From Pelargonium nanum (taxonomy: Eukaryota > Streptophyta > Magnoliopsida > Geraniales > Geraniaceae), in the NCBI GenBank assembly GCA_036897485.1, contig JAYMTF010001124.1, forward strand, positions 1 to 26,115: a DNA stretch of 26,115 nucleotides, given 5' to 3'. Positions 10,840 through 21,278 of this stretch are shown piece by piece. The position numbers were made by a program, and so were the translations under genes. How positions within the stretch are numbered: the stretch's first letter is position 1; each line of letters starts with the position of its first letter. Under the pieces are notes generated by a model. It worked only from the letters and a program-made list of their open reading frames with translations. It did no database searches and had not been told where the DNA came from.

Positions 10840-12150
10840 AGAATCTCAAGCAACCAGAAATGCTTCTGACTCTGAATTCAAGCATTTAGACAATTTGCTC
10901 ATTGTAAACGTATACTTAACAGATAAATCTATAAAAAAATACTTCAATCTCATCAATCACTTTCCAAAACCTCAAGCATTTAGACTACAAGCACATTAAA
11001 ATCTACAAAAAGAAACTTCAATCTCAACAATAACTTTCAGAAATTCCAAGCATGCTAATCGCTCAGCTCATACACACACATTTTACCGATATTTCATCTC
11101 TAAAACAAATCCTTCTGATTCTGAATTTCTAGCATTTAGACAACAAGCTCAGCTCAATGAACTCATACACTTTCATAGACAAATCTACACAAACAATCTT
11201 CAATCTCAACAACAGCTTTCAGAAATTTCAAGCATACTAATCGTTCAGCTCATACAATCGACACCAAAAATAATCCATCTGATCCCGAATTATACAGATG
11301 CAACCATAAATCCTTCCTATTCTGAATTTCTAGCATGTAGACAACAAGCTCAGCTCAATGAGCTCGTGCATACACTTCTACAAGTACAAACAAATCTACA
11401 TAAACAATCTTCAATCTCAACAATAACTTTCAGAAATTTCAAGCACACTAATCGCTCAGCTCATACGCTCACATTTCACCAATAAATCAACACCAAAAAT
11501 AATCCTTCTGATCCCGAATTATACAGATGCAACCATAAATCCTTCCTATTCTGAATTTCTAGCATTTAGACAACAACCTCAGCTCAATGAACTCGTGCAT
11601 ACACTTCTACAGACAAATCCACACAAATAATCTCCAATCTCACCAATAACTTTCAGAAATTCCAAGCACACTAATCGCTCAGCTAATACACACACATTTT
11701 ACCAATAAATCAACACCAAAAATAATCCTTCTGATTCGGAATTATACAGATGCAGCCATAAATCCTTCTAATTCTGAATTTCTAGCATTTAAACAACAAC
11801 CTCAGCTCAATGAACTCGTGCATACACTTCTACAGACAAATCTACACAAACAATCTTCAATCTCACCAATAACTTTCAGAAATTTCAAGCACACTAATCG
11901 CTCAGCTCATACACACACATTTTACATCCTTCTGATCCCAAATTATACAGATGCAACCATAAATCCTTCTAATTCTGAATTTCCAGCATTTAGACAACAA
12001 CCTCAGCTCAATGAACTCGTGCATACACTTCTCAAGACAAATCTACACACACAATCTTCAATCTCAACAATAACTTTCAGAAATTCCAAGCACACTAATC
12101 GCTCAGCTCATACACACACATTTCACCAACAAAACACCACCAAATAAACC
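10840..12150. repeat. Tandem array, about 200-230 bp unit, at least five to six decayed copies
   Basis: The landmark CTCAGCTCAATG occurs at 11148, 11349, 11578, 11801 and 12002 (spacings 201, 229, 223, 201). Other shared blocks are AATAACTTTCAGAAAT, CACACTAATCGCTCAGCTCA, AATTATACAGATGCAACC and TCTGAATTTCTAGCATTTAG. More diverged copies are seen leftward to about 10.73 kb. Length variants come from presence or absence of the AATAAATCAACACCAAAAATA block. The array lies inside the putative first (5' UTR) intron of the transporter. The plus-strand frame across 11818-12147 is only repeat read-through. Confidence 0.9.
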
Positions 12151-12230
12151 TCCAGATTCCGAATTACACAGACGCAACCACAAATCTGCAGCATAAACAC
12201 AAAACAAGCACGAATCAAACAAACACGTAC

Positions 12231-12410
12231 CTCGGTTCAAAACGCGAACAACCAGATCAGATTCAGCGAAGCCGGATCGGACAAAACTCTGATCGATCGC
12301 AGCAAAAGCACAAAACGAAAGAATTAACCGCGGAAGCCACACAAATCCTCGAAACCAGATTCGAATCTGACAATTCTGGTTCGCGACGGATCTGAGTTCA
12401 GAGAGCAATT
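12231..12410 (-). other. Putative first (5' UTR) exon of the transporter
   Basis: Minus-strand sequence of normal base composition ending in a strong donor, AACCGAG|GTACGTG (last exon base 12231). It sits just downstream of a TATA-like tract and upstream of the 10371-10430 candidate exon. It contains an ATG-started frame (from 12408) with no recognisable protein. The right limit is a guess from the TATA position. Confidence 0.35.
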
Positions 12411-12429
12411 ATGGAGTTTTGTGAGCGAT

Positions 12430-12481
12430 TATATATATAATATAGAGAGAGAGAGACGTGGAGAGGAGAGAGAGAGAGAGA
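12430..12481 (-). promoter_or_regulatory. TATA-like tract and CT-rich core promoter of the transporter gene
   Basis: On the minus strand a CT-rich tract (12444-12481, read as GA on plus) is followed by TATATTATATATATAA (12430-12444). The putative transcript start lies about 25-35 nt further on. Position and composition suit a plant core promoter; no transcript evidence is available here. Confidence 0.4.
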
Positions 12482-12650
12482 GGTCTGGTACGACGTCGCT
12501 TCAATGGTAGAGATCGGTGGTGAGCTGTGGAGGGTGGTGGAGGAGGAGACGGAGGTGCTGTGGGTTTTGATATTGCTGTTGTTGCTTGCTATCACCATCA
12601 TCACTCTTCTGCTTTCTGGTCTCTTTCGTTTCTGATTTTTTTCCATTTTT

Positions 12651-13216
12651 TTAATTTGAGGGGCATTGTTGTCATTTCAATGTGAGTGTTCTGCCAAATG
12701 GATCTACCTTCGGTTGAGTTTCTACTGCTTTTGGTTAAAAATGTCTAACCCAACCCGAAGGGCCCGAGGAGGGCTGGGTTCGTTCGAGTTGTGAGATGCG
12801 GGTCGGGCTCAAATTCAACCACCGATGAAATGTGTGGGTTTATTTGAATGTGGAAGTGACAATTCGAATTTTGGATCGAACTTGTTCAGGTATTGATTGA
12901 TAAAGACTAATTTGAATTGAATGTGAATCTGTTCAAATTTTGGCCCCGTGCCGGATCAAATTTGAATTTTAACCCGTAAATTGGTTGGGTTCAATTTATG
13001 TGACTCCGGACCGACACAAATGCAGGTTGGGTTTTGGGTCTATAGTTGACAATTTGAATTTGGATCATATTCATATTTGAAAGACATAACCCAGACCCAG
13101 TTTGAAAAGTTACGGGTTTTTGATCGAGTTTAGGATTTTTACCTGTAACATGTGTGGGGTTGTGCAAGTTTTTCCTACTTTACTCAAAAGTTAATTTGAG
13201 AGGCATTGTTGTCATT
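12651..13216. repeat. 26-bp direct repeats bracketing a 514-bp block
   Basis: TTAATTTGAGRGGCATTGTTGTCATT occurs at 12651-12676 and 13191-13216 with one mismatch, exactly 540 bp apart. The block between is different in character: it is rich in GGTTGGGTT, AACCCG and AATTTGAATTT phrases. It could be a segmental duplication or the scar of an insertion. No coding potential is seen. Confidence 0.6.
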
Positions 13217-14400
13217 CAGTTTTAGTTCGAGTTCTACAAATAAAATTAATGGGTATGCCTTACCCAACGGTCATTCCTTCGAGATAAACTTGATCTTCTT
13301 GTCTATCCATCATTTGATAGTTAGTTAATGATGACCCGCAAGTAGCTCGTACAATCGATTTTATTAGATCTGGTTAATCTTCTCATTGAATCCAAATTAA
13401 CGGTTTAGATGACCGAAACGAACACAATCAAATTAAATATAATTATAGTCAAATTTGTGTCGAGTTACAGGTCGCCGTCTAAATCATGTGTTTTCATTTC
13501 TATTGTTTAAGATCCACCAACTTTGGCCACACATGGTGAGTTTAGTACACGTGGCTGTTTCTTACATGAGATTCACCAACTATGCCACCACAACCCAACT
13601 TGCAAAACACATGACTAATTTAGAAGTATATTATTGGTGTTCTTATACATTGGTTTGTAGTCATTTTTATATAAATACAAAGATTGTTGAGGAGTTTTTT
13701 ATAGGACATATTATTTATAATTATACGAAAATATGATTTTCCCAAAAATGATTGCTAATACATTTAAAATTCTAAATTAAAACGTATCTGAACTTTATTT
13801 ATTTATTTAGATCTATAATTAGATGATTCACACACATATAAATACATACAAAAATTGGATGTGATCTTTTCTATAAAGTAAAAATTGGATGTGATATTAA
13901 TTGGATTAACTACTATTTATGTAGTCTACTACTTAATACCATAAACTTTTTCGTTATTTTTGTTAATTATCTTGGAGGGAAAAAGATGACAAATCATTGA
14001 GAGAGAGACGATAAATGTGTCATCCATCAAAGATTAACTATAACTAGCCATTGATACAAACTTGGTCAATCCACAATTTTACGGGTTGAATTGCATAATA
14101 TAGACCAAGTCGAGCAAACCAATCATTTTGCAAGTAAAAAACGAAACTCACACTCATTTCAACTGTTTTAAGGTTAAGAGATTAGGACTCTTCAAAGTCG
14201 GGGAAAAAAAACCCGACACAAAACCCCAATTTGACCGTTATGAGAATAAGCTTCATAATTCAATCATCTCCATTTCAAGCATCACAAAATGTAGAAATTG
14301 CTTGGAAAATTAATAATTTACATTCCAAACCGAACGCAACGTTCAATAAAAAGACAGCTCAGTACACGAGTCGATGATAATATAATAAATTAAAGACTAT
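13217..14400. other. Intergenic, nothing recognised
   Basis: AT-rich sequence between the transporter promoter and the PGLP1 3' end. Short frames (13455-13736, 14128-14313) show no known motif, composition bias or splice support. A short repeat, AAAATTGGATGTGAT, occurs twice near 13854 and 13882. Confidence 0.6.
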
Positions 14401-14420
14401 ATATATCTCCACATTTGCTC

Positions 14421-14426
14421 TTTATT
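14421..14426 (-). terminator. AATAAA polyadenylation signal of PGLP1
   Basis: On the minus strand, canonical AATAAA occurs about 50 nt after the TGA of the last PGLP1 exon (14479), in an AT-rich 3' UTR setting. Confidence 0.6.
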
Positions 14427-14478
14427 GTGAAACACATTGGCCTACAAAGAAACATAAGAAAGTGCATTGTGCTTACAC

Positions 14479-17400
14479 TCAGACAGTTGTGGCCTTGAGA
14501 GAGAGGAAATCTGAAATCTTGTTGGTGTAAAAATCTGGTTGTATGGAGTTGCTAGGACTTTGAAGCATTGACAAAGATGTCACACCTTTCAGAGAGGATC
14601 GATCAATTCGTTAGGGTTAGAAAATGTGAAACGAGAACGAGAAAAGTCATTTTCATGAACAAAAGTCTCATTCTTGATTTCCGTTTCTGAACAAAAATTA
14701 TGATCCAAACGCTGCATAAATGAAGTGAAACGAGGAAAAGATGGCGGGTAAGGTCCCTGAGAGAACGAGAAGAGTTTTGCAACCGCCATTTTGTCCGAAC
14801 AATATGTCAGTATCCAATCTGTCCCCAACCATGCATATTTGTGACTTGAGAATGCCAAACCTGTTGCAGATTGAATCCATCAGACCAATGATAGAGATCA
14901 AAGTACTTGACATGGAAAAGGCGATATGTTTGCTAACTCCAATTCAGTTTTCTTTCTTATCTGTGTAGTGTTCAAAGTTGCGGTGTTTTCTATGGTTACA
15001 TTTCGCAGCATTCTTGTCAGGATGCTTTTTTCCAGTCAAAATGGTCAATCTATGCACTGTGTTCGGTGCAAAACCAGAATAGATTGTGACGACTTTCTTG
15101 CATTAAACTATTCAAATACGCTTCTTCTCTTATACTATTACCCCAAGATCCGTCCCAAAATGAGTATTCACTTTCCCATTTATGTAAAACTCAAGGATAA
15201 AACTCAGAGAGTATATCTTTCCTATTCCTGATCCACCATAGTATTTACTTGACAGATTCCGATTACTGTATCAGTTGGTGCCATATATTGAAGTTCATTG
15301 TGGTGAATTCAAGTACACCTCTGGCATTTTCCCTACAACTTTGGATTTCATTGTTTAACACTTTAACTATTGCTGAGTATATTGAATATCTATTACCAGG
15401 TGCAGAGTCTGAAATCAGTGTCTTAACCCCAATGTTCTTTATCATTAACTGCAATACATATAACTTGTGTGTGTACCAAAACAGGTTGGGCCAAGCGGTT
15501 TAAGCGCTTCGGATTCCCTTAGAGATCTCAGGTTCGAGTCTCCATGCATGCGTATGGGGTGGGTTATTTGGGTTTATAGGGGAGAGCTACCCCTGTTGTG
15601 TAGCTCAACTGATAAAAAAAAAAAAAAAAAAAACTTGTGTGTGCGCGTGTATATATATGTATATAGAAAGAGTAAATCATTTGGAAGCCATACTTTTTAG
15701 CTACGTAGTCCATCATGAAAGTTGAAGGCTTTCCCACAACCAGAGGCTCACGCTGTGTGGATCCACCAAGAGCACCAACCATTGAGCCGCCACCTGAATT
15801 CAAATAGACAGTGAAGTGCTTATCAGAAGAACGCAAAGAAAATGCATAGAAATGATGACAAAAGTTACAATGTTGTGTCATTGAGACCATTCATTAATGA
15901 GCAAAATGCAGTTTTGGTGGATGCAAAGTAAAGGACTGAACCTGCCCATTCCTGTGCATCTGTAAGATGAGTGACAGCATCGCGATTTGTAGCAATAAAT
16001 AGACATCCAGGGTTTTCACGTATGCAAAGTGTCCCATACCTTCAGTTGCAGAAACAGAGTTTGATCATCTTAAAAGACCCTCAGAATTTATGTTTCATGT
16101 GTGCTTAATGATAAAGCTTGTCGAAGAGACAGCTGAAAATGTTTCGTTCCACGAATTTTAAGAGAGAAAATCAAATACAAACAACGGCGAACTTACTGAA
16201 TTTTGTAGTAGTTAAAATAACGATCAAACCCAACGACAACAGCTCCAACCTAGTCAACGACAAAGAAACTAATCACTAATTATGATTTGGAAATAAGAGG
16301 CAATATTTTCTGTTTGTATAATCAGTTTCAAGGTTAGCAGAAAGTCAGAAACAAATGAAACATGAAAGAACCACTCAAAAGAAGAAGAATCGTATTGTAC
16401 ATTCTTATCATGCTCCATGTAAAAACCAGGCTTTAGCTCGATCTTTTTGTCGCCATCTGCCTGTCAAAAAGAAAGTAGGTAACACACAATATAAGGCATC
16501 TATGTTGATAAAAAGTGATTGGAATATCCTTAAGTTAACATCACATGATTAACATTATTTGGCATAGCTAAAGCCTAAAAGTGATGGTGCATAGCAAAGT
16601 AACAGGCCGTAAACTTTTTGCAATATGTGAAGATATAGATACTGCTTGAAAATTAAATTCTAGTCATTCTTGTTCTTTTCGATATTATAATGCTAGAGGA
16701 ATTTTTTTTAAGAAAAAAACATATTATGCACAACCTTCTTCGTAATATACCGGAGAAAGACATATGAGTCAAGTGGACTATACTTGCCAAAGTCGAAACT
16801 AACTTCTATGTTTCTCCAAAACAGAACAAAAAAAATTAGACCTAGACACTGGTATTTCAGAGATTAAAAGTCGGGATATGAATCATGATCCATTAGTGTC
16901 TAATGAAGATGCGTAAAGCCTCAAACAAATTTCTGTCAGATCCAAGAGAACAAGTCAAAAGTAGATACAAGCAACTTGAATTTCTTTTTGTATATTTCCC
17001 ATTGCAGGCTCAGCAGTAGATTAGAAATTACACTGCATAAAACAGATACATACCGGCCCACCAAGGTACTGGAATCCAGCAAGCTCAAGCTCCTTCAAGA
17101 TGCCCTCCTCGCCAATCACATAAACCTTTAAAAAGGCACATCAAATAGCTCAATCCCTTATCGTCTATTTCCAATTAACATGTTCGTACATGGTTAACAA
17201 GACTACAATAGTTAACAGCATTTAACTTGTAAGCTGATTGACATTCTATAAAAGCTTCGATAAATGAAGATATTACATGAAAGTACATAGTCAATCGCGA
17301 GGCAGGCTTGGAATCAAAGGATAAATATGGTTACATGGTGTTATAGCTACAACAGGATGTGCAAATGAACTTTATAACGCATTCATGATTCAACTATATA

Positions 17401-19936
17401 AGTGCAAAATCTTAATATTGGACTACACACAAAGGTTTGAGCTTCCACAACCAAAAGGTCAACCTTATTAGTAAAATTTGACTTCAACCATCATATGCAG
17501 CTTATTCACTTTATATTTTCCCGACGTGAACCTTTTCATCTTCCTCAAGTACCACTAGTGCAGGCATGTCCTTCAGCGAGTGAACCGAAGACCACAGAAA
17601 GAGATTACTCAATCAGGCCAAGGCCCAAGTTAAAACCTAGTTTGATACCATGTTAAATCTTAATATTGGGCTACACAAAAAAGACTTGGGCTTTCACGGC
17701 TAAAAAATCAACCTTATAAGTAGAACTTAGCTTTCACCATTATATGTATGCTTATTCATTTTATATTTTCCCGATGTGGGACTTTTCATCAATAAGAAGT
17801 TCTGAAATCTTCTATTCCTCTTCTTTAACCCATTTCTTTTTTTTTTTCCTCTAGACTGAAGTCAATAGTATGAGCTCCATCCACAAGGAAAACAACCACC
17901 AACATGGAGCTATTTGGCTTACAAACAAATAAGACCCTTCTATGCAAAACCTTGATTGGTTCCATATCAAAATATAATATATCAAGATTAAAATTGTTAC
18001 ACTTCCATCAAACTTCAGCTTCTAATGAGACAGATTGAACTTGATCCGTTATCTTGGAGTAATACCTTTTTATCTTTTGGGAAGTCTATGGACTTCAGAT
18101 ATGCAGCAGCAGCAAAAGACGACGCAAAAATTTCCTCCTGAAGCAATAACATTGCAGTTAGATTCCTGACTGACAATTTAAATAAATAAATAAATAAATC
18201 TTGAGAAGAACCAAGGGAAGACCTCATTGACGGTAAGACCAAGTGTTTCAAATTTCTTCCCATATTGTTTCCTAGACTTTGTTGAGTTGTTGGTAACAAA
18301 AACTAATCTTTTGCCCTGAAAAAGAAATTATACGAGTAATTGGTGCAGGATCACAAAAACTTGCTCAAGCGTCTACATAAATCTTGGCAACCTACTTCAT
18401 GTGGTCAATTTCTCAGGAACAAACCTTTTCCCGGAGCAAATCAAGAGTTTCTGGGACTCCATCTATCAGGCTATCCCCTTTCCATATAACTCCTGAAATA
18501 ATTTAGCAGAGTGTTTGTTAGAGGACTAAAAGAATATTCATCAATACCATGTCCAAACCTGCCAAAAAAAGATTAAAAATAATAATTGGCCGGCACTCTC
18601 CATTCTCACCATCTTAATTAGTGCCAATATAATTGCCCTATTTGTTGAACTACTATATTATACACATACATGGTTTTATAGTGGTGCCTTCTAATTTTAA
18701 TATCTCGACAAACATTATATTAGGCACCATACCCTTCCAAGCAATTCGTTGTTGAGCCATACCTTTATTTTTACTGGCAAACAACAAAAGGGTTAGCAGA
18801 TTTTTGTTCAAAATGCAAATTCAATGGGTTATATCAGCTTGGAAATTCTCTCTATTGATCCAAATAGAACTTCACTAAACCATTTTGTGTAAAGAAGCAA
18901 TCATAAGCACCGAATCATGATTCACGACCACCCTAGGCTATCAAAAAAATCATCTACAAAACCATAATGAATATCATTTAGATGATCATGAACACCCAAA
19001 CTCACATGGGCATATTAACAAACAGTTCAACTGCATAAGTAAAAGAACCCCATTGAATTGAGAATAACAAGTTCTCGATAATCAAACAACAACACTGACA
19101 TACCATCACAACATTTTAATCAGTTAAAAAAGCATTTCTCCTAAATTACTATATGCTATAACTCCACTAAACCATTTTGTACATACAAATCCTCGTAGCC
19201 ACTAAATCAAATTCATGACCAACCTATCAACAAAATTATCTACAAAACCATAATGGGTATCATTTAGATAATCAACATAAACACCCGAACTCAACTAGCT
19301 AGAAGCATTAACAAATAGTTCATCTGAGTAAATAAAACAACCCCATCTCTGAAAACAACAACTTCTCAACAAAAACACACACACACACACACACACAACA
19401 CAAACATACCATCACAAATATGAATGCCTCATCTGAGTAGGAGAAAACAACATTTTATCTAAATTGTGTCCACTAAACCATTTTGTGTACAGCAATGCTC
19501 ATAGTCATAGCCACCGAATCATCAAAAAAACCTACCAAACCATAATGGGTATCATCCAGACAACCAATCCAAACACTCAAACTCACCTAGGCATTTCAAC
19601 AAACAGTTCATCTGCACAAACAGACCCACCCCCCAACAATCAAACCCACATCACAAACATACCATCGCAGTCAAAAATGAAGGTCTCCACCGAATCAATG
19701 AGCTCATCAGCGTTCTTGAGCGGCTGAGCCGAAGCTCTGGCGGTGAAACTCTCCATTCTCGACCTGTTAGAGCTGTGGGCTCTGTTCCATCTGACGACAG
19801 AACCAGAGCTGAACGAGATCTTGCCGAGACCCAAGAATCTGGAGGCGCTTGGGGTGAATCTGGGCAAGAATCGAGACGGATTTGGAGCGTTTAGAGTTGC
19901 AGAGACTGAAGAGGAGATCGCTGTTCTGCTTAGCAT
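14479..19936 (-). CDS. PGLP1: 2-phosphoglycolate phosphatase, chloroplastic, 11 exons; last intron lacks GT donor
   Basis: Exons: 19936-19663, 18492-18425, 18315-18223, 18137-18066, 17125-17054, 16460-16401, 16249-16197, 16039-15942, 15793-15694, 14860-14757, 14585-14479; 366 residues, like Arabidopsis PGLP1. It hydrolyses 2-phosphoglycolate to glycolate in the chloroplast stroma, the first step of photorespiration. Residues 1 to about 70 are Ser/Arg-rich, a transit peptide. HAD motifs: FDCDG (88-92, nucleophile Asp89), VTNNSTKS (121-128), Lys285 in VVGKPS and GDRLDTD (309-315). Other family blocks: [20 protein letters not shown] and the C-terminal [18 protein letters not shown]. Introns 1-9 are GT-AG with matching phases. 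Intron 10 would begin GGACC, not GT, after exon 10 (CTCTCAG). Read through, the frame continues 18 codons to TAA at 14698-14700, giving about 350 residues and losing the last 34. Catalytic motifs would remain. So this is either an allele or assembly error, or a copy with an altered C-terminus. Intron 9 carries a SINE. Confidence 0.93.
15474..15631 (+). mobile_element. tRNA-derived SINE with poly(A) and 12-bp target-site duplication (copy 2)
   Basis: The head TGGGCCAAGCGGTTTAAGCGC resembles the A-box region of tRNA-Leu/Ser. GGTTCGAGTCTCC is a good B box 30-odd nt later. Then follow GTATGGGGTGGGTTATTTGGG, GGGGAGAGCTACC, GTTGTGTAGCTCAACTGAT and about 19 A. The direct repeat AACTTGTGTGTG at 15462-15473 and 15632-15643 is the target-site duplication. 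The element lies in intron 9 of PGLP1, antisense to the gene, and looks young: the tail is uninterrupted and the duplication perfect. Confidence 0.92.
17411..17790. repeat. Two direct 130-bp repeats in PGLP1 intron 4
   Basis: 17411-17540 and 17659-17790 share CTTAATATTGGRCTACACA, TCAACCTTATWAGTA, CATTATATG and TTATATTTTCCCGAYGTG, with roughly 80% identity by eye. The spacer is 118 bp. The second copy is preceded by TTTGATACCATGTTAAAT. The phrase ending CCCGATGTGGGACTTTTCATC is familiar from dispersed plant repeats; I cannot assign a family and see no TG..CA LTR ends. Confidence 0.7.
18873..19660. repeat. Tandem repeat of about 300 bp, three copies, in PGLP1 intron 1
   Basis: CACTAAACCATTTTGT recurs at 18873, 19165 and 19471 (spacings 292, 306). 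It is followed in each copy by AAACCATAATGRRTATCAT, ACACYCRAACTCA and a CATTAACAAAYAGTTCA-like block. Near the end of each unit is ACATACCATC, which in the third copy is the real exon 1 splice-donor region of PGLP1 (about 19657-19666). The repeat therefore abuts or includes the exon 1/intron 1 junction. A (CA)n tract sits in copy two. Confidence 0.8.
19375..19397. repeat. (CA)n microsatellite
   Basis: About eleven CA dinucleotides within PGLP1 intron 1, inside the second copy of the 300-bp repeat; absent from the other two copies. Confidence 0.85.
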
Positions 19937-21278
19937 CTCTCGCTCTCTGCTTCTCTGTTTTTGGTTTGTGTGAGTTTTTTTTTTTGGGTTTGTGTGTTGT
20001 GGCTATGTGGTGGCAGTTTCTGGCCGTTGGTTTTTTAGCGGGTGATTGTGATGACTTGGCGATTTGAGTGGATGTGTCAGCTTTGTTATCCGGGGGACAA
20101 ATGGAAGTAGTTGGGCGGTTCAAAACCCGATCCGGTTCTTTAAAAAACCGGTCCGGTCCTAATTCGGTCATTGTAAAATAAAATTTTACTCTATATACAT
20201 ATAGACTGAGCGATAGATGGAAGTTTTGGGTCGGGTTTCTCGAGTTCGAGTTGAAAAGACTCGTCCTAATACGACCGAAAGGAGTTCAGGTTTTGGAATG
20301 CAGATCAAGACAAAACTGAGTTCGGTTTTATATTTTAGTCATATCTAATTTCAAATTTTTTTTATGCGTATTAAGACTGAGCAAAATGGGTCGTGGATCA
20401 AATTTGGACCTAAATGAGCTAAGCCTAAAAATGCTTGTATGTTTATTGTACATTTATTTGCCTGTTTGCGAACTTTTTTTTGTTAGAATACAAAATGGTT
20501 GCACGCCAAAATCAAACCGAAACAAAAACACATGCATGTTTATATGTTCTCTTTGTCAGATCATACTAATGATAGCCTTTGAGTTGCGACAAGGGTTGTT
20601 CGCAATATCAACTAGTCCGACTTAGTGGGCAATTTGGTAGTATGAACCTCGAACTGAATCAAAAACATGTGACTCAAATAAAACTAAACCAGATAATCTT
20701 AACCAAATTAAAAATATTTAAATACAATATTTTCCTAATTCAATAATTAATTTGTTTCTTAGATATTTGTTTTTCTTTTAGTGAAACTATTCTCCCTCGT
20801 AGTTCTTTGCTCTTTCAGTCGCGAATTTTTTTTATTTATTTATGAATTCAAAACTAATTTTTCAAGATTCTACAAATCATTACAACCATTTGTTTCGTTT
20901 GAAAAACAATTGGAGATCGAGTACTACTTATCACTTAGCTTTTGAGATCAAAATAATTTCGGCCCAATTCGAGTTTAGGCAAATTCAGACCAAACTAAAT
21001 AAATTTTACAAGGAATTAGATCAATGATTTCAATTTAATCATGAACACTCATAAATTAGAGTCATTTATTATATTTTTAATTTCAAGAAACATTTATTAT
21101 ATTTTTAATTTCATGATTTTGCAATTACACTATAATCCGAACCAAACAAGGCTTATACAACAGCCAATCCCGCAAATACAAACACTCAAAAAGGGCAAAA
21201 TCGTCATTACGTACCTTCTTCAGCTTACTAGTCTTCCTATATGCTTCACTCACCACCGACTCGCTCGCCGACTCAGCT
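19937..21278. promoter_or_regulatory. Shared upstream region between divergent PGLP1 and INO80D-like genes
   Basis: The two start codons face away from each other over 1342 bp, so both promoters must lie here. A TATA-like CTATATACATATAG at 20190-20204 could serve PGLP1, about 255 nt before its ATG. Upstream of the INO80D-like gene I see CCTATATGC near 21236 but no clear TATA box. A short hairpin of CCGGTT/AACCGG arms lies at about 20131-20152. Small frames here have no recognisable products. Confidence 0.4.

Noticed and set aside
11818..12147. 109-codon plus-strand frame
   Set aside because: It only reads through two units of the tandem array; the translation repeats itself and has no known motif.
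14589..14858. 89-codon minus-strand frame overlapping PGLP1 exon 10
   Set aside because: Shifted frame of the real exon; the correct frame gives [13 protein letters not shown].
15263..15454. 63-codon minus-strand frame in PGLP1 intron 9
   Set aside because: Reads like protein in places, but I recognise no family, it ends in stops soon after, and it lies within a well-defined intron.
15474..15631. tRNA gene suggested by A and B boxes
   Set aside because: No cloverleaf can be completed; poly(A) tail and target-site duplication show a SINE.
17411..17790. LTR retrotransposon with 130-bp LTRs
   Set aside because: No TG..CA ends, primer-binding site or polypurine tract seen, and only 118 bp between the copies.
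19743..19973. Plus-strand frame over PGLP1 exon 1
   Set aside because: Antisense shadow of the transit-peptide exon.
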